NCBI GenBank assembly: GCA_023525975.1
Contig: CM042043.1
Location: forward strand, 32,126,001-32,190,000
DNA: 64,000 nucleotides
Reading direction: 5' to 3'
Origin: Smallanthus sonchifolius
Lineage: Eukaryota > Streptophyta > Magnoliopsida > Asterales > Asteraceae
Notes under the pieces: generated by a model
What the model was told of the DNA's origin: nothing
Seen by the model: only the letters and a program-made list of their open reading frames with translations
Database searches by the model: none
Shown: positions 35,545 to 44,964 of the stretch, piece after piece
How positions within the stretch are numbered: position 1 is the stretch's first letter
Layout of the letters: each line of letters begins with the position of its first letter
Position numbers and translations under genes: made by a program

Positions 35545-37385
35545 TTATGCCTTTGACAGAAAACATGAAACACTACCGGATGGAGTGGCTTCATTCATGT
35601 CAAGCACATATAAGTTGTCCTTTCTTCGAGCAGTTAGGAGAATCTTCTCTGGAGGGGGTTTAGATAGACCAGGAGCTAACACAAAACATTCTTTGTCAGT
35701 GAAGAGCATCCAATGCTTTTGATCACATACTTGGGAAACACTCATGAGATTGAAGTCAAGTTGTTTAACATAGTTGACTCTTTCAATACTCATCCTTTCA
35801 TTGGACACAGTTCCTTGTCCAGTGATAGATCCACCTTTTGAGTCACTCCCAAAGGCAACATATCCTCCATTGAAATGTCTGAAGTTAGAGAGGATGGACC
35901 TGTTGCCTGTCATGTGCCTGGAACAGCCGCTATCTACCACCCAAGTATTGTGTTTGTTGCCTGGCTGTCCCTGCACATGGAAGATATCTAATTAGTGGGA
36001 GGATCATTGTAGCATGCAGCATTGTAGAAGATCGTTGCTAATTTGCCATTTTCAGCATGCTTGCAGTCAATGGAACCAATAGTTATGCTTGGAGATTGTT
36101 TGGCCTTCCATTGCTGTGTTGGAGGTTTTCTAGCTTTCTTTGTATTGTCGGTAGAAGATGTTGTTGCTGACAATTTTGACTTATCCGCAGCTGATTTTGC
36201 TGCTGAGGGCTTTGCTGGAGCAGTAGCAGTTTTTGCTTTGTCAGCAGTAGATACTTTTGCTGCTGATGCCGTTGTTTTTTATTTTGCTTTGTCAGCAGCA
36301 GAGACTTTTGCTGCTGGAGGCTTTGCCTTTTGTTTCCTGGACTTTACTCTATCAGCAGCAATTTTGTTTGCTGCTGATGGGTTGAGCACAGATGAACGAT
36401 TTGCAACTTGGTTAAAAGGGTTGAACTTGCATGTTGTAGCAAAGTGGTTTAATTCCCCACATATGATGCAAGTTTGTTGAGGTTTCTGCATCTTCACTCT
36501 TTGAGGGGATAGAGATTCTCTGAACTTTGTTGCCTTTGCATCATAGCTTCTCACCTATTTGTTTCTGTTTGTTTTCTCAAAGGCATGCTGCTTTGAGTTT
36601 CTTTGGTGTTCACGGTAGTGAAAGCAGGTGCTGGCAGTGTGATTGTATTTGCCACACACAAAACATGATACTGCTATCTTGTCCCTGTGAGAGTCCACAT
36701 AGTTCTTATTTTGAAATAAATCTTTGAAGTTCCAGGGATGAGCTTTGTTATGTTCAAAGGTGGCTTCTTCTAGTGTCCTTTGAACATATGGACCTTTTTC
36801 TCCAGGTGTATGAGAAACATCAAACGCCTTTGACTTTGACTGAGATTTGGGGTTGGTGAAACCTGATGTCTCTCCCTTTTCGATGATTAGCTTTCTTCCA
36901 CCTGGAGGATAGCTAATCTTGATTTGTTTGAATGGGATGGGAGCCGGAATGGTTGGAGTAACAACAGGACAACCGGCTTCAGAAAAAGGAGCAGATGGGA
37001 CTTCACTAGTTTCACAGTGGTCTGAGCAGGTTGACTTAGATTCTTAAGAGGTGGAGCAGTCTTCCACAAAACATGCATCCATTGAAGGATCAAGGTTTCG
37101 GTTTGCCATGTCAAGGTTTGCAGTATTGAAGCTTGGTTGGTGAATGGCAACATAATCAGTAGGAGGAGGAACTGTCTGGTATTTGTCACTATGATATCCA
37201 AGTCCAGTTTTTACCCTTTTATGGACTTGAATATCTAACAATCTTTGTAACTTTTTAGATGAAAATTCATATTTTTCAACATGAACTTTCTGTTCAGCCA
37301 GTTCAGCTCTGGTAGCTTTAAGTTTTACTAATAGATCATCAATCTGAGTTTCTAGATTGGTTTGTTCATGTTTTAATGAAGAAAT
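35545..37385 (-). pseudogene. SIRE polyprotein middle: extra zinc knuckles and protease, broken
   Basis: Between gag and pol the frame is interrupted at 36555-36557 (TAG), 36279-36281 (TAA) and 35545-35547 (TAA), with frame breaks near 37040 and 35990. Readable features are two more CCHC knuckles (CFVCGKYNHTASTC near 36640, CIICGELNHFATTC near 36440), an Ala/Lys-rich repeat (SAADKAK and variants, 36170-36370), and the copia protease site WVVDSGCSRHMTG (about 35940). The knuckle number is high: with gag, three in one polyprotein. Confidence 0.85.
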
Positions 37386-38873
37386 CTATTTCTTAAGGCA
37401 GTTAATTTTTTCTTTGTAAGTATCTTCGACCTTTTTGAATTCAGACTTCATTTGATGAAACTCTTCATTTTGATCTATTAAGTTTTGGTTATGCTTTCTA
37501 TAACCTAAAACTTTGTCAATGCAAGCTTGAGAGCAAAGATGTTCAAATACCTGAGGTGGTATCTCTGCATTGTCTGCCATAAGTGCTTGGTTGGAGGCAG
37601 GAACATCTTCATATTGAAAACTCCAGTCAAAGTCTGAAGTTCCAACATTTGCACAGGCTGCAGTCTGTGCTGGAGTAGTTCCTTGCTGCTGCTGGTGCTG
37701 CCTGGGCTGACCTTGGTAACCTTGTCTTTGATGGCTGGCACCCTGATTGGCTTTAGGTGCCTTGCACTCCTTAGCAAAGTGGCCCATTTGGTTACAGTTG
37801 TAACATCGGATCTTGCTTTTATCAAGCCTAACTCTGGTGTTTGAGTTGTTGCTTGGAACTGATCTCCCGGTTCTAGAATAAAACCTTTTTGCTCTGAGGG
37901 AGAGCATGGCATATGAGTGCTGAATATCCATTTCTTCAAGATCATCTGGATGAAAGCATTCCAGATCCTCCTTTATGAAGTACATGCTGCTTGAGTTGTC
38001 AGAGACAAAAGCAGTAGAGGTTGGCTGTTGAGGAGGTGCCTCAAGAAGAAATGGTGATGAGTTGGATTGTGAAGCAGTTGGTGTTTGAGGATGAGTAACT
38101 ATGGGAGGATAGTAGTTGCTTGCACTAGGACCAGAATGATCAGAGTGAAGCGCTGAGGTGGTGGTAGAGGAAGTGGTAGCTGATTGATAACTGGAGCTCC
38201 TTTCTTTAGCTTGAATCATTTCTAATTCATAGGTTTTGAGCATGCCAAAGAGCTCAGTCATCTGAAGAGTCTTCAGATTCTCTGTTCTTCTGATGGACAC
38301 TGTATATAATGTCCAACAACTAGGAAGAGATCTTATGAACTTCTTGAGAATGTCTTCATTCTCCAGCTGTACCTTGGAGCACTGCAGTTCTCCAACCAGG
38401 TACGTGTACCTGTTATATAAAACTGTTAGTGACTCACCTTCCTTCCAGACGAAGTTTTCATACTGCTGCTTGAGAATGTCACGTCTGTTCTCTTTGACCT
38501 CCTCAGATCCAGCAAACATCTTTTTCAAGGCTCCCCATAACTCCTTTGCAGTTTTGTGAGCCTTGAAGTTGTGAAAAACTTCATTTGGAAGGCACATTTG
38601 GATAGCTCCTAATGCCTTGAAGTCCACCTCCATTTTCTTTATGTCTTCTTCAGAATACTTGGAGGGTTCCTTCGGAACTAGTGGTCCTCCGGAGTCAGCA
38701 GAGGCCACCATGGGAACATAAGGTCCATCCCTTATGGATTTCCACATTCCGTATTCATGGTAGCAGAAGAAGCTTTCCATACGGTTCTTCCACATATCAT
38801 AGTCCTCCCCAGACACCAACCTCGGTGGTCGGTTGATACTGTCGATGTCTTCAGATCCATGACTTTGTGCCAT
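37386..38873 (-). CDS. SIRE gag (495 codons)
   Basis: The ATG at 38873 opens MAQSHGSEDIDSINRPPRLV. A copia gag N-terminal domain follows (SGEDYDMWKNRMESFF) and the UBN2-type capsid region (KELWGALKKMFAGSEE, LYNRYTYLVGEL). The CCHC knuckle CYNCNQMGHFAKEC lies at about residues 356-369, followed by a Gln-rich stretch. It ends at a TAG at 37386-37388, after which similar coiled-coil coding sequence goes on, so the stop may be a lesion rather than the natural end. Confidence 0.88.
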   Translation of the reverse strand: MAQSHGSEDIDSINRPPRLVSGEDYDMWKNRMESFFCYHEYGMWKSIRDGPYVPMVASADSGGPLVPKEPSKYSEEDIKKMEVDFKALGAIQMCLPNEVFHNFKAHKTAKELWGALKKMFAGSEEVKENRRDILKQQYENFVWKEGESLTVLYNRYTYLVGELQCSKVQLENEDILKKFIRSLPSCWTLYTVSIRRTENLKTLQMTELFGMLKTYELEMIQAKERSSSYQSATTSSTTTSALHSDHSGPSASNYYPPIVTHPQTPTASQSNSSPFLLEAPPQQPTSTAFVSDNSSSMYFIKEDLECFHPDDLEEMDIQHSYAMLSLRAKRFYSRTGRSVPSNNSNTRVRLDKSKIRCYNCNQMGHFAKECKAPKANQGASHQRQGYQGQPRQHQQQQGTTPAQTAACANVGTSDFDWSFQYEDVPASNQALMADNAEIPPQVFEHLCSQACIDKVLGYRKHNQNLIDQNEEFHQMKSEFKKVEDTYKEKINCLKK

Positions 38874-38963
38874 TTTGTTTTGTGTGACTTGATCAAGAGT
38901 AGAGTTTTGAATAGAATCAGAAAGTGATTAAACAAATGTTAGTTTGTTTAATCTTGAGCCAAA

Positions 38964-38975
38964 GCTCTGATACCA
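38964..38975 (-). other. Primer binding site of the SIRE element
   Basis: On the minus strand: TGGTATCAGAGC, two bases from the LTR end. It is the standard site for the initiator Met tRNA. Confidence 0.93.
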
Positions 38976-38977
38976 CT

Positions 38978-39747
38978 TGTAGGATCGTAAGATTACAAGG
39001 TGATTCTATTCTAGTTGATATTGGCGGAAACAATAACAACCAACAAAGTAAACAAGTAAACAGCAAGAATACTGATAAATGCACTGTTGTATTAAACTTC
39101 TGAGATTACAAGTTTACAAGTAAAACACTGTCAAGAAGCGCAAGCACAAAAGCACTATTAAGTATAAGCACAAGCACGCCGTTTGTGAAGTGTTTACAGG
39201 ATATATATATAGTAACTTAGAATCAAGACAGACCCTTGATTCTATAGATCAGATCTAACACAAGCCGTTGATCTTGTTTATTAATCTAAATTACACGCAA
39301 AGGCTAATCTAGATAAACTTTACTGAAACGTCTTCTTAGGCATCATGTTTGCATGCTTGGAGACGCGCGTTATTGTCCTTCATTGGTTGCACCACTGAGG
39401 TTCCTTCTGCTTGGAGTGTGGCAGTTGCTTTTGCAGAAAGGTGTCAGAGGCGCTTCACATGGATAGTCAGCTGCAACGTTTGGTCTTCAGTGAATAAAGC
39501 TATCAGCAGCAGAGATGAGAATAATGCTGCTGATAAGCCTATCAGCAGCAACTTGTGTTGAATGCTGCTGATAAGCCTATCAGCAGCAACAAGTGATGAA
39601 TGCTGCTGATAAGCCTATCAGCAGCAACATGTGTTGAATGCTGCTGATAAGCCTATCAGCAGCAACATGTGTTGAATACTGCTGATAAGCCTATCAGCAG
39701 CATTTGTACTTAGAATAATTTGGTAGCAATCAGTCTTTGGTTCTACA
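38978..39747 (-). repeat. 5' LTR of SIRE element (770 bp)
   Basis: Near-identical to 27110-27880. Five 38-bp hairpin units lie at about 39520-39705. Confidence 0.93.
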
Positions 39748-39782
39748 TGGTATTTGATTTGGAAGGTAACAAGACAGATTAA

Positions 39783-40018
39783 CGTTGTGTTTCCGAGTCT
39801 CATTTAAAGGGGGAAAAGAAAGGAAGGGAAAATAAACTCTTGTTTCAGAGTTTTTTTTTAGGAAAAAGAAAGGAAATGAAGGGAAGGGTTAAGGAGGAAA
39901 ATAGAAGGAAATGAAGGGAAAAGAGAAAGGAAAGCAAGGGAAAAGAAAGGAAAAGAAAAGAAGGGAAAGGAATCATTTCCTTTCTTTTCTTCTCTTTAGA
40001 AAACTCGGGAACACAGCG
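39783..40018. mobile_element. Tourist-like MITE (236 bp), TSD TAA
   Basis: The inverted ends are CGTTGTGTTTCCGAGT (39783-39798) and its complement with two changes (40003-40018). TAA flanks it at 39780-39782 and 40019-40021, as for PIF/Harbinger-type elements. The interior is GGAAA/GGGAA-rich and has no ORF. A short pyrimidine run (TTTCCTTTCTTTTCTTCTC) near the right end can pair with the purine run. Confidence 0.72.
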
Positions 40019-40857
40019 TAAGAGGGTTGGCGTAGAGTGGCGGTGGGTGACGTTGAGTAGTTTAGGGCTAATAATGAAATGGGAGTAGGGAATTCTTGAA
40101 AAAAATATTATATAATAATATAGTTATGGCATCCTGTTTAAATTTTAATTCATGAATTAATGCTATGTTAATCACGATATTATTAATATTATTATTGGTA
40201 AATAAAATTATATAAAAACAAAAATAAATTAATATTGTTAGTTTGTAAGAAAACCAAAATGGAAGTTTTTTTAAATAATATATGTTTTGAAAAAATTATA
40301 TTTTAAAAAAATATAAATATATATTGTTAATAGTTTTTATTACAAAATGTTTCACTAAAAATGTTTAATCATGTACAAAATGTTTCACTAAAAATGTTTA
40401 ATCATGTTTAATCATGTGATAGTTTATGACCTTTTAACCCAATTTTTTTAGCATACCAATGATAATACAAAATCAATAAATATCTGATTACAATATCTTT
40501 ATAAACATAAATTTAATATGATAACATAAGTTAAATGGTATTTAATCATGATATAACTAAAAAAATTAGTGAATTATTTTTTTTAGTGTTTAAAAAGATT
40601 TTTTGCTTAATTATTTTTTGTCAAAGTTGTAAAGTTTTCATCAAATTATTTTGTATGCTTACGTTTTATATTTTTGTAAAAAATTAAATTAAATTAAGAT
40701 CTAAAAGTTTTAAAATTAATGTATTATTATAGTTTAAGAAAATTAATAATGATAAATTCGCATGTAACTGTTTGTTTTTAAACGTCCTAAACAGGTATAA
40801 GTTAGTTGTTTGTTATAGAGTTTGTTCCGGTCGCAAGCGCCGGGGCACAAATACTAG
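40019..40857. other. AT-rich right part of H3
   Basis: No gene is seen. A direct duplication of about 33 bp (ACAAAATGTTTCACTAAAAA and on) occurs at about 40342-40408. It ends in the Helitron hairpin and CTAG. Confidence 0.6.
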
Positions 40858-41097
40858 TTTCAACTTATTTACCAACAATATATCTATGTGATGTCCAATG
40901 AATGATTGAGTATTGCATAAGTCTAGAACCTGAAGTTTGGGAGGTAGTTACATCTTTATTTGATTTGTGTTTTAATTCTAATTTATCAAACTAAGCAATT
41001 GAACTATCCATTGATTCCTCGTGGATACGATACTCTTCTTACCCTTACTAGTTAAGTATTTAAGGATTGTTTTTGACCGACCAAACGACATCGATCA
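40858..41097 (+). repeat. 3' LTR of element A, last part
   Basis: It resumes TTTCAACTTATTTACC after H3 and ends CATCGATCA. It matches 17482-17711 in the 5' LTR. GTCCC follows. Confidence 0.88.
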
Positions 41098-41105
41098 GTC
41101 CCAAC

Positions 41106-42749
41106 TGATATGTGTTGGACGGTCTATAAAAACTATAATAAAACCTAATCTAGACACTCTAGCTTTAAATTTATAAATCTAGACTCATCCTAATAATAGA
41201 CCACACAACCGGCAAGTGTATCAATCAATGTAGTAAAGTCTAATGAAGTTCGGATATCGAACCCACGAGACACTAGCCACAACTCTATCTAGACTCTGAC
41301 TCAATTAGTAAACTGACTTAATTGGGGGGATTTGTGTAACTATTATCAACTAACGGAACCTCGGTCTAACGATAACCAAATATAAAGTACAAACCTTTAG
41401 ACAACTCACAAATAGGGAAAAGCACTACCTAGACTCTGAATCCTATGCATGCACCTTGGGGCTCTCTAGGATACGGAAACTATAATAGAACCGGGCTCTT
41501 AGAATACGACACACTGAAACAACCTAGTGTATCCCGGATCATTCTCTAGGTGTGACCGAAGAGGAAACCCTAAGGGACGTGTAAATCTCACCAGTTGGTC
41601 GGATCACCTCTCAGCTATCTCTAACAACACTAAAGTACTCGCTAGATAGATTACCACTCAGTCTCACTATCTCAGTACACCTTTCAGTGCAAGGAATAAC
41701 TTGAATTCACTTGACAAGATACGGAATAACAATGATGCTAAGGAAACCCTCCTTTTAGAGCAATTGACCTAAAATCCTAACACCACAGATTATTTGACAA
41801 CTTCTCACCTCTCATCTATTGAAATAGGCAGAATACTTAACCCTAACAGACTCTCAATGGATGTTCCTATGGATATGGCGTCAGTAAACCATAAAACAAT
41901 CACATGCACACAGCTAGTGACCTAATACGCAACCATACATGAAAGACATTATATGGAACATTCAAAAGATTATCAATCAAGATCAAATACGCATACACAT
42001 CCAATCAAACGAAACAAGTTCTTTACTTTAATATTAATCCATCAATAAGAAACCAAAATCCGAAAGAAAACAAATTAACAAAACACAATCATCACAATCT
42101 AGGTAGTTCAAGAAATCTAGCCTACTACCATCATCAAAACATCAACACAAAGTCTAATATGCAGAAACATGGTGCAAGATAGATGAATCAAACAACAAAA
42201 GATAAGAAACATAAACCGAAAAGACGATAATCCAATCGATCCATGCATCCAACGCTTCAATCCTTGATCCCTTGTGACTTCTCCCACTTGAAATCGCCCA
42301 AAAGTTTGTTTCTTTACGTCTGGAATAGGTTACTTTCGATAATGGGAGAGTCCTCCTTTATTAAACATTGAATTTAGGGTAAAATCCGAGTTTCCGGGGC
42401 CTCTCGCGTACCACGAGGGCCCTTGGATATTTCTCTCGGGTTCCTCCTGAGGCTAAGTCGCGCAAAAGGTTTCCAGGAAGCTATGTCTTCGCGTGTCGCG
42501 AATCACGTGTCGCGAATCGCGTGGTGCGAGCCAATGCCCATCACAAAAAGTTTCTTGTTTTTTTTGGCCAGCTTTCATCTTTCACTCGTGCCTTCGCATG
42601 TCTTGTTTGTTTTGGCTCAAAACTCACCCGAATACCTACAAACCAATAAATGACTAAGTACTAAACATTAACAACTCTAAATGACTCCAAAACTATGCTA
42701 AAACGATACGAACACACAAGGAAATGCATGTGTGCTTTGCAACTCATCA
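41106..42749 (-). repeat. Solo LTR of family B (1644 bp), TSD CCAAC
   Basis: On the plus strand it runs from TGATATGTG to CAACTCATCA, with CCAAC at 41101-41105 and 42750-42754. It resembles LTR B1. No internal sequence is present, so LTR-LTR recombination probably removed it. It holds several changed forms of the CTTCGCG palindrome near 42410-42530 (CTTCGCGTGTCGCGAA). Confidence 0.85.
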
Positions 42750-42754
42750 CCAAC

Positions 42755-43783
42755 CTTATGGTGCCATAACCAAGCTTCCCTATCTATAGTTCCATGAGCT
42801 AGCATCACAGTACCTTGTTGAGTCACTTCATTCACGTAGTATAATCCTTGGCACTCAGTACCACGCCCAATGATCATTCCCGTCCTGATGTCATATAAGA
42901 TACAAAAGGTAGGGTGCATTAGAACTATACAGTTTAGTTCTTTCGTAACATGACTGATTGATAACAATTTATGAGATAAAGATGGAACATAAAGATAATT
43001 TGTTAATTTCATGGTTGGTGAAATTTCAATAGTTCCCCCTCCTTTTACTTGAATAACTTCCCCATTTGCGGTGTGAATTCGATATTTCTGAGGTTTTGAC
43101 ATTGAACGTATGTCCGAGATTTCAAAGGTCATAATGTCAGTAGCACCACAATCAAATATCCATGAATAATTACTACTTTTTTTATCCTTTATTGCCATGT
43201 TAATCTCCCCAGACAGAATTTTGAGACAAATCAGAACTTGAGGGTCATTTTCTATCACTTTTGAAACTTGTGTTTCATTTAAAAAATCTAGAGTTTTAGG
43301 ACTAAAATTTTTGGGTTTTAAAACTAAAGTATTAGAACCACAGGGATTTAAATGAGAATGTGAAGGGCTTGAGATAAAATTCCCAAACCCTATACCTGCG
43401 ATGCTCCCCTCTGTTTCCTCTTTTACAGCCACAAAACACCCAAATCACTCATCTTCTTTTCCGGCGGATCTCCGGTCATCGCTGCCACTGTTGGTGGTTT
43501 CTTGACTGCCCACGGCTGCCGCCACCTTGCCGTCTTTTCCCTTTTTGTGGCCATCGGCCCACCATTCGGGATAACCAACGAGTTTAAAACACTGTCTTTC
43601 GTATGCTTCATCATGCCATGGTGATCGCATTTCAACTTGGTTTTATCAACCCGGGATGATGACGGATTAAACTTCTGGTCTGACCGACGGCCCCTTGAGA
43701 CGAGCCCTAACCCATCGGAATCGCTGGTGGAACTCAACCCAGATGCCACCCCTTGTTGTATGGACTCGAGAACAGTGGCGGAG
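42755..43783 (-). pseudogene. Ty1/copia C1, 5' half: gag end and protease region, broken
   Basis: From right to left: the gag C-terminus with a copia zinc-knuckle remnant (KLKCDHHGMMKHTKD, then in another frame CFKLVGYPEWWADGHKKGK), a frame break, then the protease region with WIFDCGATDIMTF, where the usual active-site Ser is Ala (DCGA for DSGA), and IHTANGEV, LYVPSLSHKLLSI. It ends WLWHHKVG at 42755, exactly where the 6694 side begins with GHPSTGYL. The two halves therefore belong to one element cut by A and B. Confidence 0.87.
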
Positions 43784-43900
43784 CTTAAAAAAATAAGTAG
43801 CGGGGGCTGAAACTCATGAGACCCAAATTTATTTTTCCTATCGCTATGTTTCGGGTTATATGTTCGGGTTGACGATTCAATTCGGGTCGGGTCAAACAAA
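43784..43900. other. Possible left end of a hAT-like DNA transposon
   Basis: Copia C1 sequence stops at 43783 and CAGTGGCGGAGCTT begins. This type of phrase is a common terminal sequence of plant DNA elements, from recall. No matching right end was found, so the call is weak. Confidence 0.3.
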
Positions 43901-44571
43901 TCTATACAAACTAATAAATAAAGGTTTTTGTGTGCCACATGTCATTCCCATGTTCATCCTCAACATTTTTTTTCCGCCTCCCTCTCCTATTTAATGATAC
44001 AAATTTCTATAAAAAATTATAATTTTTGTTTCCCAACTCTCTCTCTCCTATTAAATAATAATGATTTTTATAAAACATATTTTAATTAAAAAAATAGCTT
44101 TGTTTATAAAACATTTTTATAATTTGAACATTTCTATCATTATTTTTATAAAACATTTTTAAAAAATAACTATATAATGTTTCTAAAATTTGTATTAAAA
44201 AATTATGTAATATTAGATCTTTATTACTAAGTATATATAACACTACATTTATTCACCATGTATAATATACAGGGTTTCTAACATATATTGTAACAAATGA
44301 ATAACTATATTTGCTATGTGTCGACTTCTAATAAAATCTAGATTTTTTTTTTCGCCTTTTTCTTTTATTAAATACTGATGATATTAAATAGTTAAATATC
44401 TAACATATATTCTAATATTTTTATTAAAAATTACTAAATCATAAGAAAATTTCAATTATTTCTTACTTCATAGATGACTAATAACATCAAACATACAAAT
44501 CTTCATAAAAAATATTGTTTTAAAATAAAGTGTATTTATTCAACACATGTAAAACATGGGTTTTAACCTAG
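43901..44571 (+). mobile_element. Non-autonomous Helitron H2 (671 bp)
   Basis: It starts TCTATACAAACTAATAAATA and ends with a weak hairpin (ACACATG, TAAAA, CATGGGT) then CTAG, between A (43900) and T (44572). Start and layout, including CCACATGTCA near base 37, parallel H1 at 1767. It has no ORF. Confidence 0.68.
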
Positions 44572-44635
44572 TCAACAATAAATAACCCTAAATATATAAT
44601 TATCTATGATTATGCAAGAGAAAAGTGGTAACTAC

Positions 44636-44752
44636 CTGAAAAAAGAACTCAGCCCGACGTTTACTTTCTTGTTCATCATCCTTTCTTTTCTCTTGTTCAT
44701 CATCAATTCTTTTGTAAAAAGACTTAATATTTAAGTTTTTCATCTTTCCCAT
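44636..44752 (-). pseudogene. Short coding exon, possibly first exon of a hAT-type transposase
   Basis: ATG at 44752 opens 39 codons (MGKMKNLNIKSFYKRIDDEQ and on), rich in Lys, Glu and Asp, ending in CAG before a GTAGTT donor. Upstream at about 44930 lies a possible untranslated exon with a GTAAGG donor. A start like MKxFFK with a charged stretch is common in plant TTF/ZMYM-type hAT proteins, but this is only a resemblance. Confidence 0.35.
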
Positions 44753-44964
44753 AACAAAAAAAAAACAATAGGATTGTATTAAGCAACGTTTTCTTGTTCA
44801 TTATCAATAATCCTAATTCATAAATCATAATTCATAAACCATAAAGCAAATTATCAAATCAATTAATCTTAATCCATAAGTAACAATTCTAATTTCTAAG
44901 TTAGTACCTTACCAAGAATTGGGTTTGTGAAGGACTGAAGCGGTGGGCAGGTGGTGAGCGACGA

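Larger units (their letters stand above)
27110..39747 (-). mobile_element. SIRE-like (Maximus lineage) Ty1/copia element, 12.6 kb, young
   Basis: It has two LTRs of about 770 bp (27110-27880 and 38978-39747) that differ at about three places. The target duplication TGGTA lies at 27105-27109 and 39748-39752. The PBS is next to the right LTR and a polypurine tract (TAGGGGGAGTT on the minus strand) next to the left one. Gag, protease, integrase, RT and RNase H are followed by a further 4-kb coding region in the place where SIRE elements carry an env-like or extra ORF. YVDDIIFGST is typical of this lineage. Several stops and frame breaks make this copy non-autonomous. Confidence 0.92.
26480..40857 (+). 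mobile_element. Helitron-like insertion H3 carrying SIRE and a MITE
   Basis: The 3' end is good: a GC hairpin (CCGGTCGC, AA, GCGCCGGGG) about 11 nt before CTAG at 40854-40857, followed by T. The empty site is visible in the other LTR of element A near 17475, where ACTATTTCAACTT is unbroken. The left junction near 26480 reads AATATTTATTTAAAC, without the usual TC start, so the 5' end may be damaged or of another type. Without SIRE the insertion is about 1.7 kb. Confidence 0.65.
6695..41097 (+). mobile_element. Athila-like Ty3/gypsy element A, whole span with nested insertions
   Basis: Element A starts TGATGTAATG at 6695 and ends CATCGATCA at 41097. It is flanked by GTCCC at 6690-6694 and 41098-41102, a 5-bp target duplication inside copia C1. 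Its LTRs are split: the 5' LTR is 6695-6734 plus 16823-17711, the 3' LTR 25667-26479 plus 40858-41097. The PBS (TGGCGTCGTTGTCGGGGA, 17715-17732) follows the 5' LTR. Only gag-pro is seen inside; RT, RNase H and integrase are absent. A relative (B) on the opposite strand fills the rest of the interior. The span reaches 34.4 kb because of E2, H3 and SIRE insertions. Confidence 0.8.
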
